Position numbers and translations under genes: made by a program. The notes beneath the pieces are model-generated. The model was given only the letters and a program-made list of their open reading frames with translations, did no database searches and was not told the DNA's origin. A stretch of 64,000 nt of DNA from DASZUK01 sp035547695 (GTDB lineage Bacteria; Actinomycetota; Acidimicrobiia; Acidimicrobiales; RAAP-2): positions 22,451-86,450 of the forward strand of contig DASZUK010000030.1 of assembly GCA_035547695.1 (NCBI GenBank), read 5' to 3'. This document shows positions 41,985 to 50,641 of this stretch, piece after piece (position 1 is the first letter of the stretch; each line of letters opens with the position of its first letter).

Positions 41985-43193
41985 ATGGGCGCCTCCACAC
42001 ACCCCGCGGGGTCCGGCCAGACGGGCCGGGAGACGGGCCGGACCCGGGTGGCCCTCCGGTGGCACCTGGCCGAGGAGGACGACGAGGGGACCCTGTTCCC
42101 GGACGAGACCGCCATGACCCGGCACGTGGGGACCGGGGAGTTCCGGGGGATGGAGTTCCTGCACGTCAACGCCCGGTCGATCATCAACGCGGTGCCGGCG
42201 GCCAGCCGGATGTCGTTCCGGTACACCATCAACCCCTACAGGGGCTGCAGCCACGCCTGTAGCTACTGCTTCGCCCGGCCCACCCACGACTACCTGGGGC
42301 TGAACATCGGTGAGGACTTCGAGCGGCGGATCGTGGTGAAGGTGAACGCGGTGGAGCGGCTGCGGGCGGAGCTGCGGTCGCCGAAGTGGGCCGGGGAGCA
42401 CATCGCCATGGGGACCAACACCGACCCGTACCAGTCGGCGGAGGGCAAGTACCACCTCACCCAGGGGGTGGTGCGGACGTTGGGCGAGCTCAAGAACCCG
42501 TTCAGCATCCTGACCAAGTCGACGCTGATCCTCCGGGACCTGGAGCTGCTGACGGCGGCGGCCCGGCGGACGTCGGTGCACCTGAACTTCTCCATCGGCA
42601 CCCTGGACCGGGAGGTGTGGAAGCTGACCGAGCCGGGGACGCCACCACCGGAGCGGCGGCTGACGGCGGTGCGGCGGCTGAACGACGCCGGGGTCCCCTG
42701 CGGGGTGCTGGTGGCCCCGGTGCTGCCGGGGCTGTCGGACGGTGACGACCAGGTGCGGGAGGTGGTGGAGGCCTGCGTGGACGCCGGGGCGGTGTCGGTG
42801 GCGGCCATCGGGCTGCACCTGCGGCCGGGGGTTCGGGAGCACTTCATGGGATGGCTGGCGGCCGCCCGGCCGGACCTGGTGCCGCTGTACGAGCGGCGGT
42901 TCCGGCGAGGGTCGTACCAGCCGAAGGCGGAACAGGCCCGGCTGGCGGCGGTGGTGGCCGAGGTGGTCAAGCGCCGGGGTGGGGGCACCCGGCAGGTGCG
43001 GCGGTACATCGAGGACGTCGGCGGGGAGGACGGGGTGATGGCGGCGGCGCTGGCGGCGGCCAACGGGGCGGCCGACGCCGACGCAGGAGCCGGCCGGGCG
43101 GCGGCCGTGGCGGCGGCCCGGTCGGCAGCGGAGCGGGCGGCGACCTTGCCGGCCCGGCGGACGGGCGGCGGAGAACAGCTCCGGCTTCTTTAA
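41985..43193 (+). CDS. Rv2578c-family radical SAM protein (SplB-like)
   Basis: 402-aa radical SAM protein. The cluster motif is CSHACSYCFARP (CxxxCxxC, residues about 86-93). The family is related to spore photoproduct lyase and is known from Mycobacterium as Rv2578c. FRYTINPYRGC and GTNTDPYQSAEGKY are family blocks, and TKSTLILRDLELL and VAPVLPGLSDGD follow. A perfect LexA box overlaps the promoter, so it is DNA-damage inducible; direct repair of a base lesion is a reasonable but unproven role. The C-terminus is Ala-rich and may be disordered. Confidence 0.87.
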   Translation: MGASTHPAGSGQTGRETGRTRVALRWHLAEEDDEGTLFPDETAMTRHVGTGEFRGMEFLHVNARSIINAVPAASRMSFRYTINPYRGCSHACSYCFARPTHDYLGLNIGEDFERRIVVKVNAVERLRAELRSPKWAGEHIAMGTNTDPYQSAEGKYHLTQGVVRTLGELKNPFSILTKSTLILRDLELLTAAARRTSVHLNFSIGTLDREVWKLTEPGTPPPERRLTAVRRLNDAGVPCGVLVAPVLPGLSDGDDQVREVVEACVDAGAVSVAAIGLHLRPGVREHFMGWLAAARPDLVPLYERRFRRGSYQPKAEQARLAAVVAEVVKRRGGGTRQVRRYIEDVGGEDGVMAAALAAANGAADADAGAGRAAAVAAARSAAERAATLPARRTGGGEQLRLL

Positions 43194-43202
43194 GCTGCCG
43201 AC

Positions 43203-43997
43203 ATGGAATCGACGGCGGAGACGGGGCACGATCCCCGAGGGGGCGGCCTGGAGGCCTCGGCCCTGGTGTCACGGTTGCCGAGGGTGTCGGCCCTCGACCT
43301 GGAGGTGGTGGCCACCGAGTCGGTGACGCCGGCGATGCGGCGGGTACGGCTGCGCGGCGACGGGCTGGCGGACCTGGTGGTGGCGCCGGGGCAGGACCTC
43401 ATGGTGGCGGTGCCGGCAGACGGGCAGCAGCACTTCCGGCGGCGGTACACCGTCCGCCGGCTGGACCGGTCGGCCGGCACGGTGGACCTGGACGTGGTGC
43501 TGCACGGCGACGGGCCCGGGGCGCGGTGGGCGGCGACGGTGCGGCCGGGGGACCGGGTGGAGGCCATCGGGCCGCGGGGGAAGATCACGGTGGTGCCGGG
43601 CGCCGACTGGCACCTGTTCGCCGGCGACGAATCGGCGCTGCCGGCCACGTTCGCCATGGTGGAGTCGCTGCCGGCGTCGGCCACGGCGGTGGTGGTGCTG
43701 GAGGTGGCCGGGCCGGAGGAGGAGCAGCCGGTGCGGACGGCGGCGGCCCTGCGGCTGCGGTGGGTGCACCGCGGCGAGGTCGAGCCGGGGCACGGCACCG
43801 GGCTGGTGGACGCGGTCGCCGCGATCGACCTGCCACCGGGGGGCGGCCACTGCTACCTGGCCGGGGAGCTGCGGACGGTGGCGGCGATGCGGCAGGCCCT
43901 GATGGACCGGGGCCTGGACCCCGGGCAACTGTCGCCGAAGACGTACTGGCGGCTGGGGGTGGCCAACGCCGCCCACGGCGAGCCCCACCGGGAGTAA
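43203..43997 (+). CDS. siderophore-interacting protein (FAD-dependent ferric reductase)
   Basis: 264-aa flavoprotein. RRRYTVRRLDR is the FAD-binding motif, HGDGPGARWAATVRPGDRVEAIGPRG closes the N-terminal barrel, and LFAGDESALPAT and YLAGELRTVAAMRQAL are the C-terminal SIP domain. It reduces ferric siderophores in the cytoplasm. TAAGCT (43191-43196) ends 6 nt before the ATG and includes the stop codon of the upstream radical SAM gene. Confidence 0.9.
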   Translation: MESTAETGHDPRGGGLEASALVSRLPRVSALDLEVVATESVTPAMRRVRLRGDGLADLVVAPGQDLMVAVPADGQQHFRRRYTVRRLDRSAGTVDLDVVLHGDGPGARWAATVRPGDRVEAIGPRGKITVVPGADWHLFAGDESALPATFAMVESLPASATAVVVLEVAGPEEEQPVRTAAALRLRWVHRGEVEPGHGTGLVDAVAAIDLPPGGGHCYLAGELRTVAAMRQALMDRGLDPGQLSPKTYWRLGVANAAHGEPHRE

Positions 43998-44036
43998 CCA
44001 AGCGGCCGCTAGGTCGAATGGCCTACGCTCTGGGCC

Positions 44037-44927
44037 ATGGACGACAACACGATGCCGTGGCGGGGTCCGCTGGCGGCGGGCAGGGTGGCGGTGGTCACCG
44101 GCGGCGCCGGGGCCATCGGCCGGGCGAGCTGCCTGGCCCTGGCCGAGCACGGCGCCGACGTGCTGGTGGCCGACATCGACGAGGACCGGACCGCCGGGGT
44201 GGTGGCGGAGGTGGAAGCGCTGGGCCACAAGGTGGTGGGGGTGTGCGCCGACCTGACCACCAGGGACGGGGTGGCTGCGGTGATGGACGCCGCGGACCGG
44301 GAGCTGGGGCGGGTGGACATCCTGGTCAACGGCGTCGGTGAGCACCTGGGGGTGTCCGGCCGGTTCGAGGACTCCACCGAGGAGGAGTGGGACGCCCTGT
44401 ACAGGGTCAACCTGCTGCACGTCATGCGGATGTGCAAGGCGGTGATCCCGGGCATGCGGGAGCGGGGCTGGGGGCGGATCATCAACTTCTCGTCGGTCGA
44501 GGGCATCCGGTCGGCCCCGCTGTTCAGCGCCTACACCGCCTTCAAGGGAGCGGTGGACTCGCTGACCAAGAGCATCGCCGTGGACGTGGCCGGGGCCGGC
44601 ATCAACTGCAACGCCATCGCCGTGGACAAGACCAAGGCGTACCAGGTGGACTTCTACCGGCCGTACGCGGACTACGACGACATGGTGCCGGTGTGGATAC
44701 CGGCCGGGCACTACGCCGAGGGGTCGGACGTGGCCGCGGTGGTGCTGTTCCTGGCCAGCGAGATGGGCCGGTGGGTGGTCGGGCACACCCTGGTGGCCGA
44801 CGGCGGCACCCTGGCGGCCGGCGGCTGGTACCGGACGCCGACCCGGTTCACCAACTCGCCGCTGTTGGTGCAGTGGGTGGAGAACGACCCGGAGGCCAAC
44901 GCCCGCCGGCCACCGCCGCTCCGGTAG
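44037..44927 (+). CDS. SDR family oxidoreductase
   Basis: 296-aa short-chain dehydrogenase. TGGAGAIGRA is the cofactor loop, ADIDE the acidic end of beta-2 (NAD preference), NGVGE replaces the usual NNAG, and the YTAFK Tyr/Lys pair follows FSSVEG. TACGCT ends 7 nt before the ATG. It converges on rnj across three tandem hairpins. Substrate unknown. Confidence 0.83.
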   Translation: MDDNTMPWRGPLAAGRVAVVTGGAGAIGRASCLALAEHGADVLVADIDEDRTAGVVAEVEALGHKVVGVCADLTTRDGVAAVMDAADRELGRVDILVNGVGEHLGVSGRFEDSTEEEWDALYRVNLLHVMRMCKAVIPGMRERGWGRIINFSSVEGIRSAPLFSAYTAFKGAVDSLTKSIAVDVAGAGINCNAIAVDKTKAYQVDFYRPYADYDDMVPVWIPAGHYAEGSDVAAVVLFLASEMGRWVVGHTLVADGGTLAAGGWYRTPTRFTNSPLLVQWVENDPEANARRPPPLR

Positions 44928-44933
44928 CCACCC

Positions 44934-45007
44934 GGCCGTCCCTAGACGGCCATATTCATCCGGCCGTCCTTAGACGGCCATATCCATCCGGCCGTCGTTA
45001 GACGGCC
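44934..45007. terminator. three tandem 28-bp hairpins at the SDR / rnj convergent ends
   Basis: GGCCGTC-N4-GACGGCC occurs at 44934-44951, 44962-44979 and 44990-45007, exactly 28 bp apart. The loops are ccta, ctta and gtta. The stem-loop at 44990 holds the rnj stop codon TAA in its loop. No U tract follows, so the action may be a bidirectional block or RNA end protection. Confidence 0.8.
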
Positions 45008-46716
45008 ATGATGACCGGCACGATCATCGGCCGGCGGCGGGTGCGGTCGGTGACCAGCCGGCCCAGGGCCTTGCGGGCATGGCGGCTGAGCACCTCGACG
45101 TCGCGGGCGCCGTCGTCCATGGCCTGCACGAGGGCGTCGGTGACGACGCGGCTGGCCTCGTCCAGCAGGGCCTCGGCCTCGGGGGCGTAGACCCAGCCCT
45201 TGGTGGCGATCTCGGGGACGCTGGGGACGGTCTTGCGGTGCAGGTCGACGGTGGCCACCACCATGACGACCCCTTCCTCGGACAGCAGCTTGCGGTCGCG
45301 GAGGACGCCGTGGCCGATGTCGCCGATGGTGCCGTCGACATACAGGTAGCCGGCCGGCACCTCCCCGTCTCGGCGCAGGCCGTCCTGGTCGAGCAGGACG
45401 ACGTCGCCGTCCTCGCACAGCAGCACCTGGTCGCCGGGGACCCCCATGGACCGGGCCAGGGCGGCGTGGTGGACCATGTGGCGGTACTCGCCGTGGACCG
45501 GGACGAAGGTGTCCGGCCTGGCCACCGACAGCAGGGTCTGCAGCTCGCCCTGCCGGGCGTGGCCGCTGACGTGGACGGCCTCGGCGCCGGAGTGGACGAC
45601 CCTGGCGCCGCGGCGGTACAGCTCGTCGATGACCCGGCCCACCGACCACTCGTTGCCGGGGATGGGATGGGCGCTGATGACCACCACGTCGCCGTCGCCG
45701 AGTTGGAACCGCTTGTTGTCGCCGGTGGCCATCAGGGACAGTGCGGACATCGGCTCGCCCTGGGACCCGGTGGAGATGACGCAGACCTCGCCGTCGGCCA
45801 ACCGGTCGATGTCGTTGATGTCCACCAGGGTGCCGTCCGGCATGGACAGGATGCCGAGGCGGGCGGCCAGGTCCACGTTCTTCCCCATGGACCGGCCCAG
45901 GGTGGCCACCTTGCGGCCGGTGGCCACGGCGGCGTCGATGACCTGCTGCACCCGGTGGATGTGGCTGGCGAAGCAGGCCACCACCACCCGGTGGCCGGCG
46001 GCGGCGGCGAACACCCGGTGCATGGTGGCCCCGACGGTGCTCTCCGACGGGGTGAACCCGGGCTCCTCGGCGTTGGTGGAGTCGGCCAGCAGCAGCCGGA
46101 TGCCGGGATCGGTGGCCAGCGCGCCGATGCGGGCCAGGTCGGTGCGGCGGCCGTCGACCGGCATCAGGTCCAGCTTGAAGTCGCCGGAGTGCAGCACCAC
46201 GCCCTGGGGGGTGTGGAAGGCGATGGCGAAGGCGTTGGGCACCGAGTGGGTGACCGGGATGAATTCGACGTCGCAGGGCCCGATGCGGCGGCGCTCGCCG
46301 TCGGAGACGGTGATGTACTGCGCCCGGTCGGCCAGGCCGGCCTCGTCGATGCGGTTGCGGGCCAGCCCCAGGGACAGGGCGGAGCCGTAGATGGGGACGG
46401 CCAGGTCACGCAACAGGTAGGCCAGCCCGCCGGTGTGGTCCTCGTGGCCGTGGGTGAGCACCACGCCGTCCACCCGCTCCGCGTTGTCCCGGAGGTAGGA
46501 GAAGTCCGGCAGGACCAGGTCGACGCCGGGCATGTCGGCGTCGGGGAACATGATCCCGCAGTCGAGGACCAGGATGCGGCCGTCGACCTCGATGCAGGCG
46601 CAGTTGCGGCCGATCTCGCCGAGGCCGCCCAGGAACACCACCCGGACCGGCTGGACGGTGGGCTTCTTGCGCCTACGCCGGTTCGGTCGACCGGCCGCTT
46701 CGGTCGGCTCAGCCAA
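44998..46716 (-). CDS. rnj: ribonuclease J
   Basis: 572-aa metallo-beta-lactamase/beta-CASP nuclease with endo- and 5'-exo-activity. THGHEDHTGG is the HxHxDH zinc motif, and further His/Asp ligands follow in HSGDFKLD and ISTGSQGEP of the beta-CASP part. The N-terminus has an Arg/Lys stretch (RPNRRRRKKP). Its ATG overlaps the dapA stop by 8 bp. It acts with pnp (56.4 kb) in RNA turnover. Confidence 0.95.
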   Translation of the reverse strand: MAEPTEAAGRPNRRRRKKPTVQPVRVVFLGGLGEIGRNCACIEVDGRILVLDCGIMFPDADMPGVDLVLPDFSYLRDNAERVDGVVLTHGHEDHTGGLAYLLRDLAVPIYGSALSLGLARNRIDEAGLADRAQYITVSDGERRRIGPCDVEFIPVTHSVPNAFAIAFHTPQGVVLHSGDFKLDLMPVDGRRTDLARIGALATDPGIRLLLADSTNAEEPGFTPSESTVGATMHRVFAAAAGHRVVVACFASHIHRVQQVIDAAVATGRKVATLGRSMGKNVDLAARLGILSMPDGTLVDINDIDRLADGEVCVISTGSQGEPMSALSLMATGDNKRFQLGDGDVVVISAHPIPGNEWSVGRVIDELYRRGARVVHSGAEAVHVSGHARQGELQTLLSVARPDTFVPVHGEYRHMVHHAALARSMGVPGDQVLLCEDGDVVLLDQDGLRRDGEVPAGYLYVDGTIGDIGHGVLRDRKLLSEEGVVMVVATVDLHRKTVPSVPEIATKGWVYAPEAEALLDEASRVVTDALVQAMDDGARDVEVLSRHARKALGRLVTDRTRRRPMIVPVIMAV

Positions 46717-47614
46717 CCGGGGTCCCCAGCACGCCCAGCCGCATCAGCACCCGGTGGGCCTCACCGTCCAGTTCGGGCGGCGCCGCGCCCATCGGGGGCC
46801 GGCAGTGCCCGACCGGCAGCCCGAGGGCCCGGCAGGCGGCCTTGGCCGGCAACGGGTTCGGGAAGTCGTCGGTGGACTCGAAGTCGTAGGACTCCACCAG
46901 CCGGGCGTTGAGGTGCCGGGCCTCGGCCACGTCACCGGCGCGGTAGGCGGCGATCATCCGGCCCAGCTCGACGCCGGCCCAGTGGGAGGCGACGCTGACC
47001 AGCCCGACGGCCCCGACGGACAGCAGCGGCAGGGTCAGGGCGTCGTCGCCGCTGTACAGCTCGAAGCCGTCGGGCGCGTGGCAGAGCAGGCGGGCCGCCC
47101 CGGCGGGGTCGCCGGTGGCGTCCTTGACGGCCACCACGTTGGGGGCGTCGGCCAGCAACCGCAGCAAGGTGTGGTGGGCGATGCGGCGGCCGGTGCGGGC
47201 CGGGATGTCGTAGAGCATCACCGGCAGGTCGGTGGCGCCGGCGACGGCGGCGAAGTGGGCCAGCAGCCCTGTCTGGGACGGCCGGTTGTAGTACGGGGTG
47301 ACCACCAGCACGCCGTCGACGCCGGCAGCGGCGGCCGCCCGGGTGAGCTCGACGGAGTGGGCGGTGTCGTTGCTGCCGGTGCCGGCCAGCACCGGCACGG
47401 TCACCGCCTCGGCCACCGCCCGGAACAGGTCCACCCGCTCGGCGTCGGTCAGCACCGGCCCCTCGCCGGTGGTGCCGGCCACCACCAGCCCGTCGCTGCC
47501 GTGGTCGACCAGCCAACGGGCCAGCGTGGCCGCGGCGTCGACGTCCAGCCCTCCGTCGGCGTCGAACGGGGTCACCATGGCGGTGACCACGGCTCCGAAG
47601 CGGGGGGTCGACAT
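46709..47614 (-). CDS. dapA: 4-hydroxy-tetrahydrodipicolinate synthase DapA
   Basis: 301-aa aldolase-like enzyme condensing pyruvate and aspartate semialdehyde. K164 in VAVKDATGDP forms the Schiff base, Y135 in MLYDIPARTG and GTTGEG near 48 are family marks. The start at 47614 is supported by TAGCCT ending 7 nt upstream (47627-47622). Translationally coupled to rnj; this dapA-rnj pair is common in actinobacteria. Confidence 0.95.
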   Translation of the reverse strand: MSTPRFGAVVTAMVTPFDADGGLDVDAAATLARWLVDHGSDGLVVAGTTGEGPVLTDAERVDLFRAVAEAVTVPVLAGTGSNDTAHSVELTRAAAAAGVDGVLVVTPYYNRPSQTGLLAHFAAVAGATDLPVMLYDIPARTGRRIAHHTLLRLLADAPNVVAVKDATGDPAGAARLLCHAPDGFELYSGDDALTLPLLSVGAVGLVSVASHWAGVELGRMIAAYRAGDVAEARHLNARLVESYDFESTDDFPNPLPAKAACRALGLPVGHCRPPMGAAPPELDGEAHRVLMRLGVLGTPVG

Positions 47615-47724
47615 GGCCGTCAGGCTACCAGCCGCTCCCGGCGGCCCCCGGCGACGGCGGGGGCCGCTGCAGTACCCTGCACCGAGGAGCTGCACCGCGC
47701 CCAGAGACCGTAGGGGGATCGACC

Positions 47725-48120
47725 ATGGCGCTGTCGGACGAGAAGTACATGCTCTTGACCACGTTCCGCCGGGACGGCACCCCGGTGGCCACCCCGGTGT
47801 GGGTCGTGCCGGTCGACGGCGGGTCCGTCGGGTTCTGGACCAGTTCGGGCTCCGGCAAGGCCAAGCGGCTCGCCCACACGGCCCGGGTGACGGTACAGCC
47901 ATGCGACGTCCGGGGACGGCCCCGGACGGGCACCGAACCGATCGAGGCCACCGCCCGGCTGGTCACCGGCGACGAGCTCACGGCCATCCGGAGCCGGGTG
48001 AAGGCCAAGTACGGCGCCATGACCCACCTGACGAAGCTGTTCGGCACGGTGGCCGGATGGGTGAAAGGGAAGCCGATCCCCTACGGGGACGCCGGCGTCG
48101 TCGTCACCCCGACCGCCTGA
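47725..48120 (+). CDS. PPOX-class F420-dependent oxidoreductase
   Basis: 131-aa split beta-barrel flavin/F420 protein. LLTTFRRDGTPVATPVWVVPVDGG is the characteristic N-terminal block, and FWTSSGSGKAKRLAHTARVTVQP the binding loop. A TACCCT at 47672-47677 is a -10 candidate with a short leader. It is divergent from dapA. Substrate unknown. Confidence 0.85.
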   Translation: MALSDEKYMLLTTFRRDGTPVATPVWVVPVDGGSVGFWTSSGSGKAKRLAHTARVTVQPCDVRGRPRTGTEPIEATARLVTGDELTAIRSRVKAKYGAMTHLTKLFGTVAGWVKGKPIPYGDAGVVVTPTA

Positions 48121-48125
48121 CCGGG

Positions 48126-48174
48126 GTCAGGCCACCTGTCGCCCTGGCATGACGAGCGTCAGGCCACCTGTCGC
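48126..48174. repeat. 32-bp-period repeat copying the 3' end of the diiron gene
   Basis: gtcaggccacctgtcgc occurs at 48126-48142 and at 48158-48174. The second copy is the end of the diiron gene, including its stop codon (minus TGA at 48161-48159); the first is a downstream duplicate. Confidence 0.85.
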
Positions 48175-49307
48175 TCAGCCGGGGACCCCTCCGCGAAGGC
48201 GTCGGCGTCCTCGGTGGCGTCGGACAGGTCCTCGAAGGCGATGGCGCCCATCTCGGTGAACTTGGTGCGGAGCCAGCCGTCGGCCGCGTCGAGGAGGCCG
48301 AGCTTCTTCAGGTTGGGGACGATCTTGGAGAACAGCAGGATCTGGAAGTCGTCGCGCTCGGGGCCCTGGGTGATGACCTGCATCACCTGCTCCGGGGGCA
48401 CCTCCATCCGCTCCCACATCTCCTGCATCAGCATCCGGTCCTTCATGCGGACGGCGGCCTCGAAGGCGAACTCCTGCCGCTCGCGGAGCTCGGCGGCGGT
48501 CAGCTCCTGGTAGTACTCCTGCAGGCTGAGCACCCCGAAGGCGACGTGACGGGCCTCGTCGGCCATGACGTAGCGCAGCAGTTGCTTCAGCAGCGGCTCG
48601 GTGGTCATGGCGTGGATGAACCCGAAGGCGGCCAGGGCGAGGCCCTCCACCATGATCTGCATGCCCAGGTAGGTCATGTCCCACCGGGGGTCCCCGATGA
48701 TGTCGTCCAGCAGCATCCCCAGGTGGGCGTTGATGGGGTAGTGCCCGGACAGCTTCTCGTCGAGGTACCGGGAGAACACCTCGACGTGCCGGGCCTCGTC
48801 CATCACCTGGGTGGCCGCGTAGTACTTGGCGTCGATCCAGGGCACCGTCTCCACGATCTTGGCCGTGCACAAGAGGGCGCCCTGCTCGCCGTGGAGGAAC
48901 TGCGACAGCATCCAGTTCTGGTTCTCGACGCCGAACCGCAGCCAGTCCTTGTCGTTCCACTTCTCCAGCACGGTGCCGGAGACGTCGGTGTTGGCCCACC
49001 GCAGGTCCTCGCCGTTGGCCTCCCGGTTGGCGACGACCACCCGCTCCTGGTCCACCTCGGTGTCCCACGGCAGGTCGGTGGTGCCGTTCCACTGGGCCCT
49101 CTTGGCCTTCTCGTACAGCTTGTCCAGCTTCGGCTTGGCCCCCTTCTCGTAGTCCCAGGTGAACTCGGCCGGACAGGGGTCGTCGACGAGGTGGCGTCCG
49201 TCGGCCTCCTGCCGGCCGACCACGGCCAGCACCGACGCGACGTCGGTGACGTCGTCGCGGCCGATGAGGTCCCGGTTGCTGCGCATCTGGTCGGCGGTGG
49301 TGGTCAT
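48159..49307 (-). CDS. diiron ferritin-like (R2/AurF-like) oxygenase
   Basis: 382-aa four-helix-bundle protein. The carboxylate-His set E141, E171-x2-H174, E221 and E251-x2-H254 (two DEARHV motifs) matches a diiron ferritin-like site, as in ribonucleotide reductase R2-like and p-aminobenzoate oxygenase-like proteins. It is too short and lacks the tyrosyl-radical features to be called an R2. The ATG overlaps the TetR stop as ATGA. Control is probably by that TetR. Substrate unknown; a hydroxylase or a desaturase is possible. Confidence 0.78.
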   Translation of the reverse strand: MTTTADQMRSNRDLIGRDDVTDVASVLAVVGRQEADGRHLVDDPCPAEFTWDYEKGAKPKLDKLYEKAKRAQWNGTTDLPWDTEVDQERVVVANREANGEDLRWANTDVSGTVLEKWNDKDWLRFGVENQNWMLSQFLHGEQGALLCTAKIVETVPWIDAKYYAATQVMDEARHVEVFSRYLDEKLSGHYPINAHLGMLLDDIIGDPRWDMTYLGMQIMVEGLALAAFGFIHAMTTEPLLKQLLRYVMADEARHVAFGVLSLQEYYQELTAAELRERQEFAFEAAVRMKDRMLMQEMWERMEVPPEQVMQVITQGPERDDFQILLFSKIVPNLKKLGLLDAADGWLRTKFTEMGAIAFEDLSDATEDADAFAEGSPAERQVA

Positions 49308-49996
49308 GGCAGTGCCCCTTTCGGCGTCGTGGGGTTCGGCAGGCCGGTCATCCGGAGGGCCTGGATGCCGGGGATCACGAAGGTGCTGACCAGCCGCCGG
49401 GTGTCGCCGGGGTCGGTCAGGTCGGCGCCCGTCGCCGGGCAGGTCAGGTAGGCGAGCACGATGCGGACGGCCCACTCGGCGGCCCGGGCGGCCTGCTCGG
49501 GCTCCAGCCAGCGGCCGAAGAACGGGGCGGCGAAGGCGCTGGCCACGGCCAGCAGCCGGTCCATCTCGGCGAAGGCCAGGTGGGGCAGCACCACCCCGGG
49601 CTCGTGCTCCAGCAGGTACCCCAGGGCGGCGTGCCCGCTCAACGCCCCGGCGGCGCCGGACATGCCGGCCACCAGCATGTCCTCCAGGTCCCGGGCCTCC
49701 CCCATGGCGACGGCCAGGTCGGAGAACAGCCGGGCGGTCTCGGTCTCGACCACCGCGTGGAGCACCCCGTCCTTGCCGCCGGGGAACGCCCGGTACAGGG
49801 TGGCTCGGGACAGCCCGGCCTCCCGGGCGATGTCGTCGGCGGTGGTCTTCGCCGTGCCCTGCCGGGCCAGGCAGCGGAGGGCGGCGTCCACGATGCGGAC
49901 CCGCTGGGACGACCGGTCGTCGGTGCCCAGGTGCCGGACGGTGGCCGTGCCGGGCTCCTGGCCGGCCATCCCCCTTGCTGCAGCCAACGCCCCCAT
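49304..49996 (-). CDS. TetR family regulator of the diiron operon
   Basis: 230-aa repressor. HTH GTAKTTADDIAREAGLSRATLYRAFPGGKDGVLHAVV is near residues 45-85. TATTGT ends 7 nt before the ATG at 49996 and overlaps an inverted repeat, so it is probably leaderless and autoregulated. The product resembles the TetR at 50.6 kb in HTH sequence and layout, suggesting a duplication. Confidence 0.87.
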   Translation of the reverse strand: MGALAAARGMAGQEPGTATVRHLGTDDRSSQRVRIVDAALRCLARQGTAKTTADDIAREAGLSRATLYRAFPGGKDGVLHAVVETETARLFSDLAVAMGEARDLEDMLVAGMSGAAGALSGHAALGYLLEHEPGVVLPHLAFAEMDRLLAVASAFAAPFFGRWLEPEQAARAAEWAVRIVLAYLTCPATGADLTDPGDTRRLVSTFVIPGIQALRMTGLPNPTTPKGALP

Positions 49997-49999
49997 GGA

Positions 50000-50026
50000 T
50001 GAAACAATATGGCGGACTCTGTCTCA
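50000..50026 (-). promoter_or_regulatory. operator of the TetR / diiron operon
   Basis: TGAAACA-N13-TGTCTCA (50000-50006 and 50020-50026), 6 of 7 paired positions, overlaps the -10 TATTGT (50009-50004). The gap separates this promoter from the end of the next minus-strand gene (50030). Confidence 0.6.
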
Positions 50027-50029
50027 TTG

Positions 50030-50587
50030 TCAACGGCGGATCGACGGACCGGGACGGGGCGATGGAACCGATCCGGACGGCCGGGCCGGGTGGGCGGACC
50101 GGAAGGCCAGCACCGTGCCGGCCACCGCGCCGTAGGCCACGTGGTCCATCCACTGCGGCATCGCCGGGAGCGCCCGGACCGCCGGCAACCGCCGCCCCAC
50201 CACCCCGAGGTCGACGGCGGCGATGGCCACCCCGGCCACCGCCCCCAGGCCGGCCGCCCTGGCCACCGCCCCGGCGGTCGCCCTCCGCGCCGCGGCCGGT
50301 GGGCCGCCGCTCGGGGTCCGGTGCGCCGACGCGGCCGCCCGGAGGGTCGGCCCTGGCCACAGCACCGACAGCACCGTCCCCCAGCCGACGGACAGCACCG
50401 CGTGGGCGGCCACGCCCCTCGGAACGGTGGGCCGGCCCAGGACGGAGCCGGCGGCCCGGGTGGCGGTCAGCAGGCCGGAGTGGCCCCGGGCGGCGGCCAC
50501 CGTGGACGGCAACCCGGAGAGGACACCGCCGACGGCCCCGGCCAGCAGGCCGTCCGCGATCGCCTGGCGGGCTTTCACGTTCTCCAT
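50030..50587 (-). CDS. multi-helix membrane protein of unknown function
   Basis: 185-aa protein with hydrophobic stretches at about 9-30, 55-80, 107-130 and 140-165, separated by Ala/Arg/Pro-rich loops. No family is recognised. It lies between two TetR genes. The ATG has no clear Shine-Dalgarno; CAAAAT ends about 8 nt upstream. It ends in a Pro/Arg/Ser-rich tail that overlaps the region downstream of the TetR operator. Confidence 0.65.
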   Translation of the reverse strand: MENVKARQAIADGLLAGAVGGVLSGLPSTVAAARGHSGLLTATRAAGSVLGRPTVPRGVAAHAVLSVGWGTVLSVLWPGPTLRAAASAHRTPSGGPPAAARRATAGAVARAAGLGAVAGVAIAAVDLGVVGRRLPAVRALPAMPQWMDHVAYGAVAGTVLAFRSAHPARPSGSVPSPRPGPSIRR

Positions 50588-50641
50588 AGGCCGGAATTTT
50601 GCACGATGCCAATGCCCCCACCCACGGCGACCCGGCCCGGC

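Noticed and set aside
44934..45007. CRISPR array or short peptide genes
   Set aside because: The three units abut with no spacers; the MAV-stop mini frames have no RBS and are explained by duplication of the rnj end.
48159..49307. Ribonucleotide reductase small subunit (NrdB)
   Set aside because: Diiron ligands fit but no R1 gene is adjacent and radical-transfer features are not evident; kept as a generic diiron oxygenase.
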